Shown here: piece by piece, positions 10,924-20,439 of the stretch
How the letters are laid out: the number at the start of each line of letters is the position of its first letter
Position numbering within the stretch: position 1 is the stretch's first letter
Source: Priapulus caudatus
Lineage: Eukaryota; Priapulida; Priapulimorpha; Priapulimorphida; Priapulidae
Reading direction: 5' to 3'
NCBI RefSeq assembly: GCF_000485595.1
Contig: NW_014577231.1
Coordinates: 588,184-644,211 of the forward strand
DNA length: 56,028 nt
Translations under genes and position numbers: made by a program
Notes under the pieces: generated by a model
The model's input: only the letters and a program-made list of their open reading frames with translations
Databases searched by the model: none
Told to the model about the DNA's origin: nothing

Positions 10924-11296
10924 ATGGCTAATAATACAGTCGCTTGTGGTACGTTACTTCACTAGTTCGTGTTTGCTTTATTGCGCATCTTCTACCCTGT
11001 TCCCTTACCCGCTGCCTACCTCACCTAAGTACAAGGTTACACATACCGTCGACCGATCGTGGAGAGAGAAACTGTCGTCTCTGACTCCAGGGTTGCCCAC
11101 TTGCACGAAGCGACCCTTCGGAAATTTCTTGACAAATTTCTTGTTAAAAAAGGTTATGTCCGTCCTCGTGCTTTCCTCGTTGAGAACTGGCACACGCCAG
11201 AAAATGACGTTTTTTTCTTGCCTCTCTTCTGCCGTGTCCAGGACTTCAAGGCGAGGGGTGCACGAGCAGTCCCCACCATTCTGACTTTAAATGCAA
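10924..11296 (+). CDS. Start of a two-or-more-exon gene of unknown function
   Basis: Exon 1 (10924-10948) encodes MANNTVAC and one base, then a GTACGT donor. After an 81-bp intron with a good pyrimidine tract (CCTACCTCACCTAAG), exon 2 starts at 11030 in matching phase and runs about 89 codons to a GTATCC donor at 11297. The product reads ...VSDSRVAHLHEATLRKFL, LVKKGYVRPRAFLVENWH, VFFLPLFCRVQDFKARGARA. It is basic with alternating hydrophobic segments, and I do not recognise the family. A TATA box lies about 100 bp upstream. No third exon was identified; a 277-bp MITE begins 300 bp later. It could be the 5' end of a retroelement transcript instead of a host gene. Confidence 0.3.
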
Positions 11297-11481
11297 GTAT
11301 CCTTTGCCCCCATCTCCAATCAATCATCATATTCATTCATAGATAAAAATGATATTCTTGTAACATCGCTAAAATGATATACTTCCACTATACTATACTA
11401 TCCACGAAGACAAACAGGAGAATTGCTCCTAAACACAATATCCATCCACATCATACAAGTTAAAATAGATTCCTACGTTAC

Positions 11482-11522
11482 ACACACACGCACGCACGCA
11501 CGCACGCGCGCACACACACAAT
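11482..11522. repeat. CA/CACG microsatellite
   Basis: Run of CACA and CACG units seen directly. Confidence 0.9.
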
Positions 11523-11590
11523 AAACAACAAGAAATTACAGCTATACGCTGTGAATCTATGAAACAAATTCGAAGTGAAAGGCAAGTATC

Positions 11591-11867
11591 GCTGAGAGGG
11601 TCTATGTCCTCCAGGGTACTGCCGGAACGTACCCTGGTACCAGAGCATATAAATCAACGTGATTTATATGCTCTGCTGGTACTATCTAAGATGCCGGACT
11701 GTACCTCGCCTACTCCACTAACGAGTCTAGGGAGTCGCCTACGCTTACTCCCTAACCCTAACCCTAACCCTAACCATATCAGATAGTTACCAGGGTACGT
11801 TCCGGTATACCGGACCGTACCCAGGGTACGTTCCGGCAGTACCCTGGGGGACATAGACCCTATGAGC
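11591..11867. mobile_element. Mutator-like MITE with internal CCCTAA telomere-type repeats
   Basis: Terminal inverted repeats GCTGAGAGGGTCTATGTCC (left) and, read inward from the right end, GCTCATAGGGTCTATGTCC. The element is flanked by a perfect 9-bp target duplication GCAAGTATC (11582-11590 and 11868-11876), the length typical of Mutator-like transposons. Inside the ends lie further inverted arms built from CCAGGGTACGTTCCGGCAGT-type sequence, and a loop with an 18-24 bp CCCTAA run (11751-11774). An extra small hairpin around AGAGCATATAAATC is unique to this copy. It has no coding capacity. Relatives are at 44959 and 15159. Confidence 0.9.
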
Positions 11868-11971
11868 GCAAGTATCATTTAATAAAATAAACAAAAATGG
11901 CATGGGGGATAGTGGGCGTGTCCTAACTTTACAATAATGTGTACGCAACTGCGTATCTGCATATCTGTGCC

Positions 11972-12406
11972 TTATGCTAGCCGCACACTATACGATTTTG
12001 CTCGGGCTGCAGTCGTAAGCCCTCGCACACCATACGCTCGGCAGCCGATCGATCGGGAGGCCCCCGCACACTGTACGACTCAAAGTTGGTGCTAACCATG
12101 GCGCTCTTGTGGCATTCCAAGCGGATTTAGCGTGTCAGGAGTGTTTTCCCGCCATTTTGACCGAATGCGGTTCCCATGGCGCTGCTCTGTGATTGGTCAA
12201 TTTTCTTCAGCGCTCCGCGGCGGGTCGGATGGCCACGCACACTATCCAAGTTGCGTCGTAACACCTCGCACACTATACGACCCGCTCTGCTCCCGATTCA
12301 AAATTCGAATCGGCCCAAAATGACCTCCCGATCGTGTCAAACCAGTCGGTAGCCAGACCTAAGCCTCCCGATCCCGCTCGGGTCGTATAGTGTGCGGCTA
12401 GCATAA
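11972..12406. mobile_element. TIR element with repeated CGCACACTATACGA motif
   Basis: The ends are TTATGCTAGCCGCACACTA and its inverse, with TIRs of at least 24 bp reading through TATACGA. The word CGCACACTATACGA or a close variant recurs at least four times inside, along with GATCGGGAGG-type arms. The outer TTA/TAA may be a 3-bp target duplication (Harbinger-like) or part of the TIR. Non-autonomous. Confidence 0.75.
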
Positions 12407-12555
12407 CAAATGTGTCACTACGCACGACTGAAATTTTACGTTCATAACCGTAGCAACAGACCTCAGATGAGCCCAGATGCTCTGCGGCTCTTGTTATTAT
12501 TACATTATATCTTACTATAAATTGGGGATTTTCTGTGATGTGGTGGCACATGGGT

Positions 12556-12572
12556 GTGTGTGTGTGTGTGTC

Positions 12573-12604
<32 letters not shown>

Positions 12605-12607
12605 TGT
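12556..12607. repeat. GT microsatellite
   Basis: Nearly pure GT dinucleotides, followed by CCGGCTATACGTTTCCC, a repeat-like trailer. Confidence 0.95.
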
Positions 12608-12758
12608 CCGGCTATACGTTTCCCAACCGTTCAACGGATCCTTTCCAAACTTGGTCGGAACATTCATTCACATTCCACGTTCAAAAACATTAAAATAGTG
12701 CGAAATTTTTGCACCAAGCGCGGTGCAACGTCACAACACGAAAACACAATGGCAATGC

Positions 12759-12835
12759 AAACAAGTGCCACGGAGCGACAGCGCTCATCTAACGTCTACT
12801 GCGGTGACTCTGTGGTGGAGTGGTGGGATTCTAGT
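12759..12835 (+). repeat. 77-bp segment shared in inverse orientation with 449-525
   Basis: Matches the reverse complement of 449-525 at all but one position, while the flanks differ completely on both sides. In the first copy the segment lies inside the ORF1-like remnant. Confidence 0.85.
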
Positions 12836-12949
12836 TCTACTAATCGACTGAAAGTCGGCAATGTAAACGGAAAGTTTGAGCGCTCAACAAGCTGATAAGA
12901 GAGAAGCTGAGAAATTAGAACATGTTCTATTTTCATAACTTTTGGTCAG

Positions 12950-13385
12950 CGAGTTGATCAAGTTTTTGCCACTCGGCCACTTCGATGATAGCATTCATGA
13001 GGTGTGTCTCTCCGCCCTAGGGAGAGCACGTTTCTGCTATCGGCGCCACACTGACCAGTGCGGATTGATAAGTGCAAAAATGTGTATCCACGTTCGTCTC
13101 GTCGATTTTCCATATCCCAGCTTAAGACACAGAGCTCCTCTCCACTTGCATCTTTTCCACTGTCGGAACTGTCTGATATTTGTAGGCCTACCCTCTCGTC
13201 CTCATCATTCAATTGATCAGGTTTAATAATATGGAGCAACATTACTGGCATATTTCGTCAGATATTGCTGTTGATCCGCCTCACTGTCTGATTCAGAAGA
13301 TAATTCACATTCTGCAACCATTTGTGTTTTTCAAAGCAGTGAGCACACGGTTTTCAGCATGCGTAAGGCATTGTGGGGGAAATTA
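12950..13385 (-). pseudogene. Possible P2X7-tail-like transposon protein fragment
   Basis: On the minus strand broken frames give an acidic, Ser-rich start (ELSSESDSEADQQQYL), NVAPYY, DSSDSGKDASGEELC, then QCGADSRNVLSLGRRDTPHE plus CYHR and, one frame over, EVAEWQKLDQLADQKL. This order (acidic head, PYxFEP-like spot, CxCGxC, T-x-E-C-x-C, helical end) loosely follows the P2X7 cytoplasmic-tail-like domain carried by some animal transposons. Key cysteines are missing and there are frame breaks, so the call is tentative. Confidence 0.22.
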
Positions 13386-13435
13386 TGGCGGTCAGTACGA
13401 AAGTTGGCAATATCCAAGATTGAAAACAATATAAT

Positions 13436-14635
13436 CAAAAATACGTTTGATCACAATTTGTTTTGAAAATGCCTGAAAATGTGTTTAAAATAATAATTAT
13501 TAAATAATTCAGTATTTTATAAAAGGCTAAATACCATAAAGATGTCAGAATCCTTTTAAACATAAACAAATTACATTAGATTGTGTTAATTTGTTGTCCA
13601 AACCGATTTGTATATAATATATATAGCGATTTATATATATATTTATATAAACGATTTATATATATATATATATTTATATAGCGATTTGTATATGTAGCGA
13701 TTTTTTCATTCTGTAGTTTCCAGGGTCAGTATTTGCTGACTGTAGGAGTTTGCATATGTGATCGGATTTGAAAGTCACATAGGGAATGGGTATGGTTTCG
13801 AAGCGAGCATTGGTCAAACCTGAGCGTGTGTAAATTTTATGACAGAACTATGGTGATTCTAGATATATAGTAGTGATGCTGGTGGGAGCAGCCAATGAAG
13901 GGCTGTTGATTTTGCTAAGGTTTGCTTCAATCATAGCTAGTGTTACAATTCCGTGCGTGTTAACGAATATTTCTCAACTCGGCATATTTTTATACACTCC
14001 AAATTTATTACTCGAAACGCACACTAATAATGCACACTAAATATTATGTCGCTCATGTCATGTAATGTTCATTATATCCAAAATTATATAATAAAAATCC
14101 AAATTATAAGAAATTAGGCGAGAACAAAGAAACAATACTTACAATGTATGGTGCACAGTGGAAAAAAGCACGAGCGCACGCGAATGTATAAATACGGCTC
14201 AAGCAAAAAGGACCCGCGCCACGCACAACAGACGCTTTTATAACGCGCCAAGGAAACCCGCGAGTCACGTGACAAATCATAATGTAAACGAGCAGAACGC
14301 AGTCAAGCTGACCTGCTTAGACACCGCGTTAAGTAAAAACTGACAGTGCTAGATATACTACAGTATGACACGCTTAGAAGAAATAATGAGAAGAAATAAC
14401 AGCTAGCATATGTTAGAATGTAGCTAAAGTTATAATAAAGAGATTGAAAAATTGTTATTGACATTTTGGAGTTTTCTCATGACTTGGTACTACTTACTGT
14501 TGGCCTACTTGGTTGTCTGTTGCCTTTTCTCACCCGGGCTGGCCATGTGGATGGTGTGTGAAATCGATGCTAGATACTTTGAGAGTTACCATGATTATGC
14601 CATAATAGGTATAAAAACATTTTAATTTTGTTTAG
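13436..14635. other. AT-rich sequence before the first visible tektin exon
   Basis: Contains a TATATA/CGATTTATAT repeat tract (13612-13700) and otherwise no recognised gene. I looked here for the missing tektin N-terminal exon (the segment with a Trp followed by an SER-x-R-type helix) and did not find it. Confidence 0.4.
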
Positions 14636-14881
14636 AATGATGTGACAAAGAAGCTCGTACATCGATTACAAGAAACTGACTGCTGGAAATCAGAACTGCA
14701 GCAGACAATACAAGACTTGATAGCAGAGACAGGTCTTCTTTTGGAGCAAAAGATTAGGTTGGAGAGAGCATTAGCAACAACAGAGGTTCCTCTTCATATT
14801 TCTACAGACTGCCTAAAATGCCGAGAAAAACGACAAGCAACAGACGATGTACAAGATAATGCTGAGCTTGCTCTGATAAAG
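14636..14881 (+). CDS. Tektin-4-like gene, first visible exon (82 codons)
   Basis: Tektins are coiled-coil filament proteins inside the doublet microtubules of cilia and flagella. This exon reads NDVTKKLVHRLQETDCWKSE and continues LIAETGLLLEQKIRLERAL, TEVPLHISTDCLKCREKRQ, the conserved first coiled-coil segment of tektins (WKSEL, LLL-x-QK-x-RLE-x-AL, CL-x-C-RE-x-R). It is preceded by TTTTGTTTAG, starts in phase 0 and ends at a GTAGTA donor in phase 0. Six exons (14636-14881, 38277-38347, 42864-43007, 43314-43536, 44202-44356, 47784-48000) join without any phase conflict into 351 codons plus TAG. Tektin-4 proteins are about 435-450 residues, so roughly 80-90 N-terminal residues lie in an upstream exon not identified. 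The alignment runs best along tektin-4, including the order of insert-free segments and the C-terminal ending, but tektin-3/5 is not excluded. Confidence 0.9.
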
Positions 14882-15158
14882 GTAGTATATATTGCACACC
14901 ATGTTAAATAAGATCACTATATTTATAAAATATACTTCATTATTGAACAATGATCTGAATCAGGAACAGCCATTTTATAATACTTAATAGTCAAGATACA
15001 ATATGTTTCAATTGCTAATTAAAGTATCATCAACCTCTCTCTAATTGTCTGGCATCCGTATTGCATAGGAAATACATGTGACAAAACGTGATATCTCTGA
15101 TATCATGTGATTATTAGTATAAGTGATTATACATTTTTCAACCTATACACAAACTTGC

Positions 15159-15249
15159 GCAGATAAGGTCTATGTCCACCTGACCTCTGTTTGACCTGGC
15201 TCGTTTAGCCAGGTCGCACAGAGGCCAGGGGGACATAGACCCTACGAGC
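15159..15249. mobile_element. 91-bp palindromic MITE, same family as 11591
   Basis: The ends read GCAGATAAGGTCTATGTCC and, inward from the right, GCTCGTAGGGTCTATGTCC. A perfect 9-bp target duplication CAAACTTGC flanks it (15150-15158, 15250-15258). It is almost wholly a hairpin (GACCTGGC against GCCAGGTC around a short loop) and lacks the telomere-type run of its relatives. Confidence 0.92.
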
Positions 15250-15402
15250 CAAACTTGCAAGTGTCAATAAAAGCAAAAATGTTAGTATCTTTTGCTGTCT
15301 CAAAGTCATCACGTTTTTATCCCATATAGTCCAAATGCCAGGTCGGCAGGTGGGACTGGTGGTACTGGACACACCTGCAGGTGTAGGGGCAGCTGTAGGT
15401 GT

Positions 15403-15808
15403 TGTAAAGTGTGATTTGCAGATGGTAGAAATAGTAGTTGTGTTTAGAAATGTCGCGACGGTGGTTGCATAATGCGTTAGGCGGCGGCAGTGCGTCTGAT
15501 GTAGTATGGATGATGGAGATGCGAAACGGTTGAGAAGGAAGTGTTGTGCATGTGGGCAGCAGGTGTGGTTGTCCAGGCGCGCACGACTTTCTTTGTTAGC
15601 TAGAAATGTATAAAGGGAAGGTTCTTGGTTGTGAGGAGAGATCGGACGTGAGTGTGCGAGGCACGCGGCTGCGTGCCTCTGTGCACGCGCATGTGGGTTG
15701 AGAAACAATAATACTATTTGCTGAACACAACTGCTTGGAGTTTGGAGTTTTATTTCATCTCTACAACAAATCTACTTTGAACCGGGTAACGTCACCATCG
15801 CCGTTACA
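15403..15808 (+). repeat. 5' LTR
   Basis: 406 bp from TGTAAAGTGTGA to CGTTACA. It contains a TATAAA (near 15609) as a likely Pol II promoter. Versus the right LTR it has 27 extra bases around AGGCACGCGGCTGCGTGCCT, a small perfect hairpin, and several substitutions. Confidence 0.9.
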
Positions 15809-15811
15809 TTT

Positions 15812-15828
15812 TGGCGTCGTCGACAGTT
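15812..15828 (+). other. Primer-binding-site candidate
   Basis: TGGCGTCGTCGACAGTT lies four bases after the 5' LTR. A PBS begins TGG because it pairs with the CCA end of a tRNA. Which tRNA is not decided. Confidence 0.55.
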
Positions 15829-16026
15829 AGAACCGGGCTTGCGGACATAACGCAAGATGCTACCACAACAAACGATTCACGACCCACGGAGCCACGGAAG
15901 ATAACTGGAGAGCGGACGAGAGAGCAAGAGAGACAGAAGAAGAGAGAGAGGGAGAGACGGAAGGAAATAAGGCAATGCCGAGACGCCGAAACAGACAGAG
16001 CAACGGAAGCCGAGAGAAGAAGCTAG

Positions 16027-17139
16027 AAGAAAGAAGAGGTAGATATAATGCTGTGGTAAGTGTTGCATTTTTCCTAGTATAAATTTCGCTGTGCTAACGC
16101 TGTGCTAACGCTGTTTACTGTCGCCTGACTGCTAAGTATACTGACGATATTGCCTGTTGCACATTTATGTAAGTGGAGCGCGGACGGTTTGTGCCACAAT
16201 AGAGCGTTATAGGGTGCATAAGGTATAGAGAGCGTTACATGGGCTAGGATAGATAGCCATGGCATGCGTGTGATAAAGGGCGAAGAGGGCCCTACGCGAA
16301 CGTATTCGCGTCACGCATCACGTTTAACGCGTGGAAAATACGCGGCTAAAGTTATGTCTCTGTAAAGACAATACACGGTCCGAGACAAGGACTACGGGGG
16401 ATTTCTGTGGCAGCATATATACGCTGGGAATCCTCCACACACGTGTCAGGGAGCACGGAATATAGATACGCTCGATGTGTAAGCACCCTAATATACTAGG
16501 ACGTACTGAACGATATAATGATTCGTTCATTCACGCCATATATGAAGGCACAGTGACAGTAAATAATCGTATGATATCTAGTTATGCACAGGTGTATAGT
16601 TGGATACTATAGAAGGCTGGCGACGCGGTAATGGCAAGCACAGATGATGTTATTTTGGGGAAAATGTGACGCTGAATACGGCAGAGTATATTTAGTTAGG
16701 AACATGTTGTTATGACATATATATATATAATAGGCATGTTAATACAGTAAATGAGCGAACAGTGTTTGGTATTGTTACATATCGATAGCATATGCGTCGC
16801 ATACACGCGTGTGAATCCTGCGGTTTAGGATGCAGAAATGTTGTAAGCTGGAGCATGATGTTGAGTAAGCATATATATATATATATATCATACATATATA
16901 ATGGCAGGGTTGTTTAAAGATCTTGAGGAGAGGGGTATTACGAGTGACCTGGGTTTCGATGTATGTGATTGATCCCACATACATTGAAGGCATATGGTCA
17001 TTAGTGATATTCGTTGTGGATGGAGCTACGTACTCCTGGGGATTTTTTTTTCAGTGATGTTATGATATCTATTTTCTTCCATTGTATTTATTGCGTATTT
17101 TGGTATTTCAAGGTGTTGTGTTGTGGGGTATTGCAAGGG
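16027..17139. other. LTR-element interior, noncoding
   Basis: No motif recognised. It contains ATATAT runs (16718-16729, 16869-16890). Confidence 0.4.
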
Positions 17140-17294
17140 TGTTGTTGTTGTTGTTTTCTCGGTATATTAAGCAATGAACAGTTTAGATCATGGTGGTTAG
17201 CTTGGCAAGTCGGGTCAAGCATGCGGATTATATCAGAGTGGTCAGTGGGATGATTTCAAAGGGCTGTGTATTACGGGGCGCCATGCAGGACAGG

Positions 17295-17404
17295 GCTCAA
17301 TTTTGTCTAACAAAACTCAATTCTGTCTCACAAAACTCAATTCTGTCAATCCTGTACCACAAAACTCAATTTTGTCAATCCTGTACCACAAAACTCAATT
17401 TTGT
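17295..17404. repeat. 29-bp tandem repeat running into the assembly gap
   Basis: ACAAAACTCAATTYTGT followed by CAATCCTGTACC repeats with a 29-bp period up to the first N. Each unit contains ACAAAA...TTTTGT, able to form a 6-bp stem. Confidence 0.9.
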
Positions 17405-18096
17405 NNNNNNNNNNNNNNNNNNNNNNNNNNNNNNNNNNNNNNNNNNNNNNNNNNNNNNNNNNNNNNNNNNNNNNNNNNNNNNNNNNNNNNNNNNNNNNNN
17501 NNNNNNNNNNNNNNNNNNNNNNNNNNNNNNNNNNNNNNNNNNNNNNNNNNNNNNNNNNNNNNNNNNNNNNNNNNNNNNNNNNNNNNNNNNNNNNNNNNNN
17601 NNNNNNNNNNNNNNNNNNNNNNNNNNNNNNNNNNNNNNNNNNNNNNNNNNNNNNNNNNNNNNNNNNNNNNNNNNNNNNNNNNNNNNNNNNNNNNNNNNNN
17701 NNNNNNNNNNNNNNNNNNNNNNNNNNNNNNNNNNNNNNNNNNNNNNNNNNNNNNNNNNNNNNNNNNNNNNNNNNNNNNNNNNNNNNNNNNNNNNNNNNNN
17801 NNNNNNNNNNNNNNNNNNNNNNNNNNNNNNNNNNNNNNNNNNNNNNNNNNNNNNNNNNNNNNNNNNNNNNNNNNNNNNNNNNNNNNNNNNNNNNNNNNNN
17901 NNNNNNNNNNNNNNNNNNNNNNNNNNNNNNNNNNNNNNNNNNNNNNNNNNNNNNNNNNNNNNNNNNNNNNNNNNNNNNNNNNNNNNNNNNNNNNNNNNNN
18001 NNNNNNNNNNNNNNNNNNNNNNNNNNNNNNNNNNNNNNNNNNNNNNNNNNNNNNNNNNNNNNNNNNNNNNNNNNNNNNNNNNNNNNNNNNNNNNNN
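17405..18096. other. Assembly gap (692 N)
   Basis: Unknown bases. Open frames reported across it have no meaning. Confidence 1.
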
Positions 18097-18432
18097 TGCA
18101 AGGGAGACGTGTGTTGTCGTGTGTTGTTGTTGTTGTTTTCTCGGTATATTCAGCAATGAACAGTTTAGATCATGGTGGTTAGCTTGGCAAGTCGGGTCAA
18201 GCATGTGGATTATATCAAAGTGGTCAGTGGGATGATTTCACAGGGCTGTGTATTCCATCGATCTGTGTATCTGTGTATCGATGTTGTATTATAGTGGTCA
18301 TATGGATTTTTGTTCAAACTGTATTTTTGTATATGAGTGTATTGGTGTTCGGTGAAAGAGATATTGTATTAGTATAGTAAGGGTACGAGCAATTTTGGGT
18401 AATGTTGGATTGTCTAATCGCCAGGATGAGAG

Positions 18433-18492
18433 GTGTGTGTGTGTGCGCGTTCGTGCGTGCGTGCGTGCGCGTGCGTGTGCGTGTGTGTATGT
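18433..18492. repeat. GT/GTGC microsatellite
   Basis: Run of GTGT, GTGC and GCGT units inside the LTR element. Confidence 0.9.
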
Positions 18493-18597
18493 AGGATGTA
18501 AGTGTGCATGGGTGTGTACGTAGGGTGGATTAAGATTAGGGTTTGTTTTAGATTAGCGAGGACGATAAAGTTGATGGCTTATAGAATCCAACGTCTT

Positions 18598-18611
18598 GGA
18601 GGAAAGGAAGG
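18598..18611 (+). other. Polypurine tract
   Basis: GGAGGAAAGGAAGG lies immediately upstream of the 3' LTR (18615), the position where plus-strand DNA synthesis is primed. Confidence 0.75.
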
Positions 18612-18614
18612 TAA

Positions 18615-18993
18615 TGTAAAGTGTGATTTGCAGATGGTAGAAATAGTAGTTGTGTTTAGAAATGTCGCGACGGTGGTTGCATAATGCGTTAGGCGGCGGC
18701 AGCGCGTCTGATGTAGTATGGGTGATGGAGATGCGAAACGGTTGAGAGGGAAGTGTTGTGCATGTGGACAGCGGGTGTGGTTGTCCAGGCGCGCACGACT
18801 TTCTTTGTTAGCTAGAAATGTATAAAGTGAAGGTTCTTGGTTGTGAGGAGAGATCGGACGTGAGTGTGCGCGCGCATGTGGGTTGAGAAACAATAATGCT
18901 ATTTGCTGAACACAACTGCTTGGAGTTTGGAGTTTTATTTCATCTCTACAACAAATCTACTTTGAACCAGGTAACGTCAGCTTCGTCGTTACA
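18615..18993 (+). repeat. 3' LTR
   Basis: 379 bp, from TGTAAAGTGTGA to GTCGTTACA. It lacks the 27-bp hairpin of the 5' LTR. GTGT follows as the target duplication. Confidence 0.9.
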
Positions 18994-19041
18994 GTGTAGT
19001 AGAAGATTCAACTGTTGTTGCTTTGGGAGAATACCGTATAG

Positions 19042-19418
19042 CAGGGGGTGGGCAAACTGCGGCCCGCGGGCCGCATGCGGCCCTCTACGGGGTTCTGTGC
19101 GGCCCGCGGAAGCATGCAGCAAATAAAAAAATAAAAAATAAACAAATAATTTTTTTTAAATCAATAAATTTTTGTGAAAGTCAACATGTTAGTGCTTGAA
19201 CCGAGGCTGACATTTTCAGTGTCATACAGATTAGTGTTCTATTGTCTCTGGTTCGCTCTGCAACGCCATTTCAGCTAATTATGGTCCAGAGATGGCGCCC
19301 TTGAGGCGAAACGCACGTATTATCTTAGAGCGCACCGCCCGATTTTAAAAGATGCGGCCCTTTGACTTTTCATGGCCCACTGATGCGGCCCTCGCTTTGA
19401 AAAGTTTGCCCACCACTG
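19042..19418. mobile_element. hAT-type MITE (CAGGGGGTGGGCAAACT ends)
   Basis: The left end CAGGGGGTGGGCAAACTGCG and the right end AGTTTGCCCACCACTG form the TIR. Inside each end is a GCGGCCC-rich block (GGCCCGCGGGCCGCATGCGG), a signature shared by many animal non-autonomous hAT elements. The flanking 8-mers agree at only about half the positions, so the target duplication has decayed or is displaced. No coding capacity. Confidence 0.85.
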
Positions 19419-19739
19419 CGGCGTACCCTACGGCGTGTAGGATCCCTGGTGATAGTGGGCTGCTGTGTCCTGTAACTCAGACCAGGTTTTGCATCATTAT
19501 CGATCAAATATGGGTGCATAGGAATAGGGGAAGTCGTCGATATCACGTCACATGGATAAGCAATTGCCTGATGTGACGGCTGTTTGCAGCTGAGCTGGGT
19601 TGTGACATAGACACCCATGAAGTAGATGGTATAGCTCTGAAGGTGAAGTCAGTTGACAGAATATAGTGTCTGCGTGTCAGAGGGATGAGGAAATTGGAGT
19701 GTGTGTGCACTTACAAACATCATACCTTGTGTTACCTTT
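19419..19739. other. Unassigned spacer between hAT MITE and gypsy remnant
   Basis: No gene seen. A gypsy 3' LTR would be expected about here but no partner repeat was found upstream of gag. Confidence 0.3.
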
Positions 19740-19744
19740 AACTT

Positions 19745-20350
19745 TGTACATTGAGTAGTCTGGGCTGGCACTCTCCAAGCTCTATGTCACTCTCAATGTG
19801 TATTCTAGGTGGAGGTACCTGGATATTTATGTTATATATATTTTCCTGCAATGTCAGTGAACCTTCCAGATCTATGCATCAAGCTTTACCACGTATTGGT
19901 CTAACTGGTGAATCCCAATCGTTATGCCACTCTAACCCATTTGAAGGGAGTGGGCCCCATTTGATTCTGAATGTGAATATACTCTTAGATTGCAAGTGTT
20001 GAAGGTCTTGGTGTATCAAGTGATCAGTTATCTGCTTCTCTTATTTGGTGAGTTTATGTGGCATTTTCTTTTGCAGCCGAAATTGTCAGGTGTTATGATG
20101 GTTACACTGGCTGGGAGGAATTAGGTTGAAAATGTAATCCCAGATCGGATGGCTGAATACACACATGACTTAGAAGAACTTTATATCTCTGCCAGGGGTG
20201 TTTCTGTCCTGTAGCATTTCAAATTGGAATGCATCAGTCTTAAGATGACTATTGGGGCTCTTATTGTTAGTAGTGTGATGCCGTTTCACTGTTCTGAGGC
20301 CAAGTGCTGCTCTACGTCTTGTCGTAGTGCTGTAGGGATCACAATGCGAT
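19745..20350 (-). pseudogene. Gypsy integrase ends (core deleted)
   Basis: Near 20350-20230 the minus strand reads VYNNRIVIPTALRQDV, the zinc-binding entry to gypsy integrases. From about 20000 it reads GITIGIHQLDQYVVKLD and, further on, QVPPPRIHIESD, matching the chromodomain-less C-terminal tail of many invertebrate gypsy integrases (a WDKTG...QYxVxxDG pattern). The DDE core between them is absent. Confidence 0.5.
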
Positions 20351-20439
20351 TATTGTATACAACAACTCCATCCTGTATGGAGATCATCACGAAACTGGTG
20401 GTACTCACGCAATGGTGCAGGTAGCTCGTGACGAGATTC

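Larger units (their letters stand above)
17140..18260. repeat. Duplicated 150-bp block on both sides of the gap
   Basis: The block with TGTTGTTGTTGTTTTCTCGG and ATCATGGTGGTTAGCTTGGC occurs at about 17140-17280 and again at about 18105-18260 with roughly ten differences. The gap between them may hold further tandem copies. Confidence 0.85.
15403..18993 (+). mobile_element. LTR retrotransposon without recognisable pol (non-autonomous)
   Basis: Two LTRs (15403-15808 and 18615-18993) begin TGTAA and end TTACA. A 4-bp target duplication GTGT flanks the element (15399-15402, 18994-18997). A TGG-initial primer-binding-site candidate follows the left LTR and a purine tract precedes the right one. 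The 2.8-kb interior has a short Arg/Glu-rich open frame just inside (TGERTREQERQKKRERERRK) and no protease, reverse transcriptase or integrase motif. 692 bases are unknown (N gap), too few to hide a full pol. It resembles a TRIM/LARD-type element mobilised in trans. It lies in sense orientation in the big tektin intron. Confidence 0.85.

Noticed and set aside
14158-14343. Open frame before the tektin exon as the missing N-terminal exon
   Set aside because: It has no tektin features (no Trp-initial helix, no SER-x-R motif) and no donor in the right phase.
17190-18235. Apparent proteins of 250-330 residues
   Set aside because: Most residues are unknown because they cross the N gap; the flanks are noncoding LTR-element sequence.
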